Below the pieces are notes generated by a model. It saw only the letters and a list, made by a program, of their open reading frames with translations. It had not been told where the DNA came from and made no database searches. A program made the translations under genes and the position numbers. Of a DNA stretch of 64,000 bases, positions 56,508-64,000 are shown piece after piece. Every line of letters starts with the position of its first letter. Within the stretch, counting starts at the first letter, position 1. This stretch comes from Gordionus sp. m RMFG-2023 (lineage: Eukaryota; Nematomorpha; Gordioida; Chordodea; Parachordodidae), in contig NC_088777.1 in NCBI RefSeq assembly GCF_954871325.1, positions 47,283,366 through 47,347,365 of the forward strand. Direction: 5' to 3'.

Positions 56508-59500
56508 TTATATCGCATTTTTCATTTTTTTCAATCGGCACTCTTTCCCCCCTTCTATCAAACTATCCCTAACATCGTAAGTGGAAAGCACTCTAGCGGA
56601 AGGATCGACCAGGCCTTTCCTTTCCTCCTCGCCGAACCATTCGGGATTGGGCATCCAATTTTTATCTACCAATGGTAGCCTTTTACCCTTTCCTCCTCCC
56701 TGCTGGCTGAAAAACTCGTCGTAAATTTTTCTGTAATAGTAGGCTTCCTTGGTCAGGGGTACGGGCGTTGGTAAATTTGGGGCTACTTCCTGGAATTCTG
56801 AATCGGAAATTAACGAATTGATCTTCTCTATCAACCGATCCCTGAATTCGTAATTTACCCCGTCGGAAAAAGCCTCTTTACTCCTCCACAATACAGGCGC
56901 AGGCAAATAGTCACCTTCGAAAGCGCGACGTAAAATATGTTTCTCCGCTCTGGGTTTTACGCTATCAATTTTGTCATCTACATTTGAGTAGGAGAAGGGC
57001 GGGGGGAAGGGGGAAATTTAAGATTTTATATAAATTTATACCTAATTAAAATTATTATATAAAAATATCGAAAAAAAAATTTGCCATTGGACTAACTATG
57101 ACCATGTTTACTCCTTAAAATTGGATATGATATTTTTAAAAAAATGAAAAAATTGTTTTTTTCTTTTTTTAAAAAAATTTTTCACTATTACTACTACAAT
57201 ACAATCCTAATAGAAAATGTAATCTAATATTTTGTTGCAAATTTTTCACTATAATAATTATTTTATAATAAAAAAACTAACTTCATTAGTTTTGTTTTTT
57301 TTTCGCTGTTTTTTATGTTTTTTTTTACATCACATCACTAGGTATAAATTTATGGTGCTACAAAATTTAACGAAAATTATCGGGCTCATTTACAAAGATG
57401 TTGAGCTCAATAAATAAAAAAATATTAATTTAAAAATGAAACATATTTTCTTCACTCATTTTTAAAATGAACAATACAAAAATTTATTCATTGTTTTCTT
57501 TAAAAAAAACAAATTTAGGGAATAAGAGATACAAACCCTCCTAAAAGGAATATATGAGTGAATTATGGTGAAAATAGTAAAAAATTTTCATTGTGGAGCC
57601 CCCTTGCTAGTTATACTGCAAGTTTTATTCTTTTGCGTTACATTCCAAAAAACCCATAATACCTTTCCTTCCATTAATCATATTTGAAAATAGTGATGGT
57701 CAACCTGGAGCCCCTATAGGAATTTCAAAAAATTTACCGCCACAAACTCCATGCATCTTCATAAGGGCAGGAACGCGGAAAAGTACATAAGGCAGCAATT
57801 TCTTATCCAAAAAAGGTTCCCTCAGTTCAAGGCCGAAAGCGGAGAGTGTTCGATCGGCTCTGAGCGCGTCGAATTGATACAGGTTTCGACACAAATGTAC
57901 GCATTCCTCCGTGAATGATTCGGGATTCGGTGCTTTTTTGAAATAGGAATAAGAACCAAAAATTTCATCAGCTCCCTCACCTGACAGGAGGACCTATCAA
58001 AAAATTTTTTTTTAAGATTAAGAGGCTAAGGATATTTGTTATAAAATTAGTTGTAGGCCCCATAATAAATATATATATAATCAGAAGCTGATTTCTCGTA
58101 AAAAAATCATTATTTCCTATTTTCAAAATAAAACCAATTAAACTTTCATGTAGATTAAGTATATTTTGTTTATTTTTAATTCTTCCAAGATTTTATTGAA
58201 CAGCTTATTTAGCCGATATTTTAAAAGAGATAAATCAAGATTTTAGCCAAAATATTATTACCGAGACTCAAAATTCCGCCAATACAAGTCCAAACATTTG
58301 CCATAGCAAAATTAATAAGCTCGAGTAATTTATTCTTGGCCAAAATCTTGAGTTAAACCGTTTTTAAAAATTGGCTAAAACGGGCCGCTACAACAACACT
58401 TAGCTGAATGTCACTCGTTAGACATTCTTGAAATCCAGATAATATAGCAAAAAAATGTAAAATTTTAGACTAATTTTTTAAACATTACAAACAAATAAAT
58501 TGTAATTTGATTCCTGTTCATTAAATTATTATTATAAAATTATTTATAATATATAAAAAAAATTATACACGAATAGATCCTATCCGATATTTTTTGAAAT
58601 GCTAAACATCAGTGCCGATCCGATATTTAATATCGGCACAGGCCTAAATAAGTAATTAATTACCTTGACATCACTATGGGCTTTCACGTATTTTGCCAAT
58701 AAGTACTGTGGTATACTGGCCCTAACCGTGGTACAATCCCAACTTCCCAAACTATATATGACGTCTCGTAAGACTTTCCAAGCTTCGTCAAACGTAAATT
58801 CTACCCTATTAAGAAATAAGACCTTCAAAAACTTATATAATATAAAAAAATATTATGCAAAGTTTGGATTATTAAAAGTATTTCTTTGCCACTGACTAAA
58901 ATGAATAGGATAAAGAATATAAAATTTTAAAGCCCAAAAATATATTATTCGATGGGATATTATATACTACAAATAATTTATCAGAGACAAAAAGAAAGAA
59001 CCTATGATGCTGAGTTCCCAAATGTTTGGCTACCATTTCAGCATATTCAAGGTCGGGGGATCGCGAAGCACCCCTATCTGAAGTCATCCCTATAGAAAAG
59101 GTGTGTAAGGTTGCTAGGTGGGGTTGCCTTGCGCACGTGCAAGTAGATTGACCAATCAAGGATGATGTAACGTTGTTAGCGGTAGCGTAATTTTGATTGG
59201 CATCGTGAGAAGATATCGATTTGTCCAAATCATCCTTCAGGTCATCGTTTTGGTAAGAGTTGAAATTGGTGTCGGAGGAAGGGGAATAAGAACGGCGTCT
59301 GTCGCCACTTTTATATTGTGAAATATTATTTTCAATGTTTTTTATTGAGGAATTGAGAATAAACTTATGAGGGAATATTAAATATAGAAACATAAAATAA
59401 ATGTACCCGGAAGCTGGAATGTGGAGTGTTCCATTGGTATGCGTCGACGCGTCTATCACCTTTCCTTCGATATTTTTTATCAACTTTGTGCCGTGTTGGG

Positions 59501-61062
59501 TTTTTCCGAGTGCGCAAGATGTTGAATGATGAACGGTAGCCTTGTCCCCGCTGTAGTATCTGGCCACTATGCTAGTCACGAGGCTAGAATCGAGTCCTCC
59601 GGAGAGCAAACAGCCGACGGGCCTATCACTGACTAACCTTTTCTTGACAGATTGAATCAGGTACTCCTCGAGGGTGGAGCAAACGGTTTGTTCATCAGCG
59701 AATTTCAGGGGAGTCATATCTAAACGCTCGGGTCCGTGGAACCAATCAAAGTAAGGATGATACTTCAATCCTGTCTCTGACGAGACGGCCTGGTTTAAGG
59801 GTTGAACAACAAAGGTCCCGGGTTTGAACCGCTCCACTCTCAGGGGATCGAGCCCGATTAAAGTTTTCTCTTCGCTTGCCACCGCCCACTCCCCGCCGGG
59901 GAGATATGCCACGAAAAGAGGCCTGACACCTATTATATCGTTACCTAATATGAGCTTGTCATGATCTCTGATGGTTTTGTGAAATGGGTATCGGGATTGA
60001 GAAGTTATTTTTCGAAAAGAAGCATCATGTAATTTAGTTCAAAGTAATATAATTTGAGTATAATCAGGGTCGTGCACCTTTGGCGCGCCCAGGGCAAAAA
60101 TATTCAAGTGGCTGGCATAATAATTATTGCGATATTGAAGCGCATAATAAACCCCCTAAATTAAAGTTAAATATCAATAGGGTTATCAATAAAAACATTT
60201 TTAAACCTTCTTTCCTATAAAGTATATTCAAACATTCGAATTATAATTCATAGTGGAAGTATTGCTAATAAAAATGAATTCTTAATTGCAAAAAAAGGAT
60301 TTTTATAATACCCTCAAAAATCTTTAAATTTAATATTGCTGGATGTAGAGAAGGTAATAACTACTTAAATTAAAATTGAGTTTTAATATATAAAATTATG
60401 AATGAAAGGAGAAATTTGAAAAATATTTAAGAAATCCTCCCTAATCTCGAGTAAAAAAATATTTTTACATCTATTAAGATTATTGTTAATATAGAGATTT
60501 TCGATATAAAGAAATTGTACCCAATTTTTTAGCGATTTTTAACTTAATCACAAATTAAATATGAAAAGATTTTAATTCTTCTTAATAGATAATTAATATT
60601 CTTAAATTAAATACCAAGTTGACATATTTATTTATTTTTCAAAATAAAAAAAAATTATTTTAAATATAAATATAACACAAGCGAGCACCTGATAACGAAA
60701 GCGAAAACGCCATCTAGCTCCTTGAGCATAGCCTCGACGCCAAAATGGTGGTATAGGTGAAGCATGACGTCGGAGTCTGACCCGGACCGAGTGGTGTAAT
60801 CGTAAACCTCTTTTAGCGCCTTGTAATTGTAAATTTCCCCGTTGACGATTATGGTTTTTTCGGGATCATCGGGATGGAATATAGGCTGATTACCGAGCTC
60901 GGACGAGTCTATTATGGCCAGCCGATGGAACCCGAAAACCAAGTCGGGTCGCAAATGCATGAGCTTACTGAATTCGGGACCGCGATGAGATATTTTGTCG
61001 AAGTGAGGCCTAAGACGTTCCAGAGTGTGTGTTCGACCCATGTAAGCGAATATTCCGCACAT
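56508..61062 (-). CDS. ASNS: Asparagine synthetase, glutamine-hydrolysing (6 exons)
   Basis: Exons on the minus strand are 61062-60689, 59967-59407, 59307-59002, 58805-58664, 57993-57738 and 56977-56508, summing to 2109 nt and 702 residues; human ASNS has 561. The enzyme makes asparagine from aspartate, glutamine and ATP in the cytosol. MCGIFAYMG places the glutaminase nucleophile Cys2 at the N-terminus. FGFHRLAIID, NGEIYN and GSDSDV complete the glutaminase site. SGGLDSS (247-253) is the ATP pyrophosphatase loop, followed by TFSIG, TTVRAS, LSGEGADEIFG, RADRT-LSAFGLELREPFLD and LWRSKEAFSDG, all in family order. All catalytic motifs are intact, so the gene looks functional. Two oddities are about 107 extra residues between SGGLDSS and TFSIG, and a 99-base intron inside that insertion that has no in-frame stop. 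Confidence 0.96.
58190..58400. mobile_element. hAT MITE (GGCTC family) in an ASNS intron
   Basis: The segment from CAGCTTATTTAGCCGATATT to GGGCCGCTACAACAACACT matches the 49030-49248 copy, with AAATCAAGATTTTAGCC and the inverted TTGAGTTAAACCGTTTTTAAAAA. It is decayed, with no clear target duplication. It lies in the intron between ASNS exons 4 and 5. Confidence 0.7.
58565..58650. mobile_element. Terminal scrap of the GATCCGATATT hAT family in an ASNS intron
   Basis: CCTATCCGATATTTTTTG and GTGCCGATCCGATATTTAAT with ATCGGCACAGGCCTA resemble the ends of the elements at 5571 and 29219. It stops about 15 bases before ASNS exon 4. Confidence 0.5.
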
Positions 61063-62036
61063 TGTAGTATTGCCGTTGTGTTAGTTAACTTTTTTAAATG
61101 TGTTGTTTGTTATAATATATGATTTAATATTAATAATAATTTATGCTACAGGTATGTATATGCTTACGAATCATGATTTCAATAATTACTTAAAATGATC
61201 CTATTACGGAGATTGGATGAAATACAAAAAAAAATCTCCAGTCCAATCAAAAATAGTGACACCTCGTGAAAATAGAATTGAAAAAAAATAAGAACGCATT
61301 CTGGCCTATAAATAAGTCCAGACCCCCGATTCGTCATGAATAGTGACATTCGTATTCGAGGAATGAGAATAATTAATGATTCATATTTCGAATAATTTGT
61401 TCGAATATTTTGAAAATGATTTAGGTCAGTTAATTAATCTTACAAATATACAGCTCAAATCTGAAATTGTTATAATGAATTAGCTTCGATTTAAATGAAC
61501 AGATCGTCACTATAACTTAAAATGGAGCAAATTTACTATGGGTCTATAAGCTAAGACAGGTTATATTAAGATGTAATAATAAAATTATTTTCATTTTTTT
61601 ACGTGAAGACAATTTTCTACATAACTGTCGTAAAGTATTGATGCTTCGATAGATAGATTTTAGCAGATAATAGAATCCAGATTCTAAATATCCATTTGAA
61701 TTGTATGTTTGAAGAAAATATTATCGAATTATTTAATTTTTTACCATTCCGAATGTATAAAAAAAAGCTGATTAAAAAAATGGATATTTTTAATCAATGA
61801 GAATCCTCGTATGAAATAGGAGCGTAATTGATGGTTCATTGATACATTAGAGGATATGATCGATAGGCGTAGAGAAATTGAAACGTGGGGACATTCCACC
61901 CTTCCAAAATTAACCTGTTTTCGGAAAATATTTTTTTTAAGCTTATAAAAAAAATCCCCTATCCCTACATAGTACCTTCTCTACTTTCCCCCAAACACCA
62001 AAAAAAAGGTTTTAACATAGCCAAAAGCTTGCAATT
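61063..62036. other. ASNS upstream region
   Basis: This block should hold the ASNS promoter and 5' UTR. AT-rich sequence prevents a reliable TATA call. ATTCGTATTCGAGGAATGAG and ATTTCGAATAATTTGTTCGAA near 61350-61410 resemble repeat motifs around 45400. No other gene is seen. Confidence 0.4.
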
Positions 62037-62172
62037 AGTGTTGTTAAACTGCTCGATCTAGACTAACACAATATTTTAACCAAAATTATTATGCAAGCCT
62101 GGAGATTTTGATCATAGAGTGTAGAAAATATTGGACATCTATTAACGAAATCTCGATGCTTGGGTTAGCCCA
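62037..62172. mobile_element. Truncated GGCTC-family hAT MITE
   Basis: It begins AGTGTTGTTAAACTGCTCGA and contains TATTTTAACCAAAATTATTA and GGACATCTATTAACGAAATC, matching the first two-thirds of the 49030 copy. The right terminus is missing. Confidence 0.6.
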
Positions 62173-62254
62173 CACCCATAAAAATACAACATTACCTCAA
62201 TAAAGAAGGCAGAAATATAATTAATATTTAATTTTGAATTATATAGCATATTTA

Positions 62255-62572
62255 ATAATATTAATATATAATAATACCTAGACTGATGATGCATTCAAAG
62301 CGTAGTTGAATTCAAATCAGCTGGACTCGCCATTTTGGTGATCCATCTAGTAATTATTCTCGTAAATTGATAACTCGATTCCTTATCATCTCGATGATCA
62401 GACCCTTCTTTAATAAAGTTTGCGTCAGGACATAGGAATGAATTGGCCTCTCATTTAAAATTTTTAATAATGGTATGGGTAATCAAAATGGCGCCCCCCA
62501 GCTATTTTCATCGATGTACACTTTTAATGAATGCATCGCCAGTCTAGGTATTATTAATTATTATATGTCATT
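62255..62572. mobile_element. Hairpin MITE with CCTAGACTG ends
   Basis: The left arm ATAATACCTAGACTGATGAT and the right arm, read inverted as AATACCTAGACTGGCGATGC, match. The pairing continues inward (GATGCATTCA and later CAAAATGGCG) for about 80 bases with a small loop. It has no coding capacity. The superfamily is not clear because flanking AT-rich DNA hides the target duplication. Confidence 0.7.
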
Positions 62573-62842
62573 GAGCGTATTAGAATATCAAAAAAAAAAT
62601 TGTCTTAGGAGACCTCCGTTAATATTATACGCGCATCGAAAGAATATTTTTTTCAAGCAAATAATAGGCTAAAATTTATAATATTAGACTCTAGAGTTAA
62701 TGCAATTCATTTTAAATTTTACCTCTACTTGAGTTAGAAAAAAAACACCCAGCCAATGAGCGCTGGCTTATAACAATGAAAGATGCCTTATATTAATATT
62801 TTAAAAGTGTTTATAAAAACTTGATTCTTTTAAAATGTAGAT

Positions 62843-63067
62843 CAGAAACCTGCAGGCCTGGCCATAAACGTGTCGGCCCGTATTTTGATTTTTTTTTAAA
62901 TATACCCGGGCTGGGCCGTAACCTAATATTTTAAATCGTCATTCATTAAGAAGCTATAAAAATTAAAAATAAATAAAATATATTTGAAAAAAAAATCAGG
63001 ATGGGGCCGAAATTTTTGTTAATACGGGCCGGGCCGTGGCAAATTGTACCACCTCTGCATGTCTCTG
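62843..63067. mobile_element. hAT MITE, relative of the 4178 element
   Basis: The ends CAGAAACCTGCAGGCCTGGC and the inverted CAGAGACATGCAGAGG match the termini at 4178-4384. Both elements carry GGGCCGGGCC-like GC-rich blocks and a GGATGGG motif before the right end. No target duplication is clear. Confidence 0.7.
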
Positions 63068-63279
63068 ATAAATTAGCCATGTTAATGTAAAACTACTGAA
63101 TAGAAAATTTATAAATATTATTCTTTCGAACAATTTATGTACTTTTTTGAATAAATATTAGTTGATATTTAAAAATAAAATAATTGTTGTTCGAATACGG
63201 ATAATAACGATGAAATAAAAAAAATATAAATATAGAATATATAAAATAAAATAGAATCCGATTCAAATATCGTTAGAAT

Positions 63280-63572
63280 GCCCTCACGGTTCGAACAAGC
63301 TTCGGGTCAAATATTTTTTAAAAAATTCGGGCCGAGTCGGATGGAACTTTGAATTTTTTTTAAAAATATATCTAAATTTATCAATTTTATGTTGATTTTT
63401 TTTTATGTAAAATAAAATTTTATTTATCGAAACTAGACGCCATATGACATGTATCTTTTATTTCGAGTAATTATAAATTTTAAAAAAAATAAAATAATTA
63501 CTATATGTAAATAAATTCGGGTTCGGGGCAGGGCGGACTTGAAAAATTAGGCCCGATGCAGATCACTAGTAG
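63280..63572. mobile_element. Possible GC-rich MITE
   Basis: Two GC-rich blocks (CTTCGGGTCAAATATTT with TTCGGGCCGAGTCGGATGG, and TTCGGGTTCGGGGCAGGGCG with TTAGGCCCGATGCAGATC) flank an AT-rich middle, like the hAT MITEs with GGCCCGG ends. Inverted terminal repeats cannot be aligned base by base, so this is tentative. Confidence 0.4.
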
Positions 63573-64000
63573 CCTTTATACGAAGTCTATAATAACCGAC
63601 GCGTTAATAATTATTTGCAATCGAAATTTTTTTCATTCTAAGGCCTTGTTTATAGTAAACGCGAATTACATCAATGTCGCAACGATAGTATAGTTGTTAA
63701 TAAATTTTTTTTAATAATTATTTCCTAAATTTACGAATCGCTTGAGCGACATTCCTGGTATTTCGCACTTAATATAAATGAGGCATCAGTCCTCACCTAA
63801 TTAACTTTTCCTACAAATGCGGCCATCAAATTTTTCCAAATAAGGGTTATAAAAGGTTACATTACAACATCAAGCGATTTAGATATAATAATAATATAAA
63901 TGGAAGTCAAATTATAAAAGTTTTAACAAAAATACAAAGGATATAATAATTAAATTTTTATTACTTTTATAATTATCGGAATGTCTTTGAATTTTTGATG
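63573..64000. other. AT-rich end of window
   Basis: No gene or repeat is recognised. Confidence 0.4.

Noticed and set aside
61210-61224. GGATGAAAT upstream of ASNS as an amino-acid response element
   Set aside because: It only partly resembles the vertebrate TGATGAAAC element. Such a short AT-rich match is expected by chance and its distance to the transcription start is unknown.

Overview
The window is nuclear DNA from an invertebrate animal. It is strongly AT-rich, the genes are split by GT-AG introns, and old and young transposons fill most of the space between and inside the genes. No bacterial operon structure, CRISPR array, rRNA gene or convincing tRNA is visible. The exact phylum cannot be fixed from the sequence.

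Four host genes can be assembled with matching splice phases. (1) A PLP-dependent threonine/serine dehydratase or serine racemase relative lies on the minus strand, 17149 down to 3483, with 6 exons and 380 residues; its last intron is 12.3 kb. (2) A TDP-43 (TARDBP) orthologue lies on the plus strand, 27462 to 38605, with 7 exons. Spliced to the end it encodes 999 residues: the usual N-terminal domain and two RRMs, followed by a very long Q/N/H/S-rich tail instead of the usual glycine-rich one. (3) An acyl-CoA thioesterase 13 (ACOT13) type hotdog enzyme lies on the minus strand, 51061 to 50276, with 3 exons and 144 residues. (4) Asparagine synthetase (ASNS) lies on the minus strand, 61062 to 56508, with 6 exons and 702 residues, including an insertion of about 107 residues inside the synthetase domain. 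For each gene the summed exon lengths divide exactly by three.

The large dehydratase intron (3923-16225) is a nest of mobile elements. It holds two hAT-type MITEs and a decayed hAT derivative, a fold-back duplication of a MADF-domain gene, and a PIF/Harbinger-like element (8098-12772) carrying the MADF gene and a Harbinger transposase relic. It also holds two head-to-head copies of an RLE-type LINE, two minisatellites, and a hAT element (13757-15277) with a perfect 8-bp target duplication. A Mutator-like element with a FLYWCH domain sits 79 bp upstream of the dehydratase start codon. Between this gene and TDP-43 is a second well-bounded hAT (22826-24334).

TDP-43 introns 3 and 4 hold more hAT material, including a fold-back transposase duplication, and a LINE endonuclease fragment. 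Downstream, 38.6-50 kb is mostly transposon relics plus a 283-bp satellite arranged in opposed orientations around 41036-43300. A fossil Ty3/gypsy LTR retrotransposon fragment lies at 52120-53450. The region after ASNS (61.1-64 kb) holds four MITEs.

The host genes are unrelated in function and do not form a pathway. The main themes are the TDP-43 tail, the ASNS insertion, and repeated inverted (fold-back) duplication of three different transposon families.
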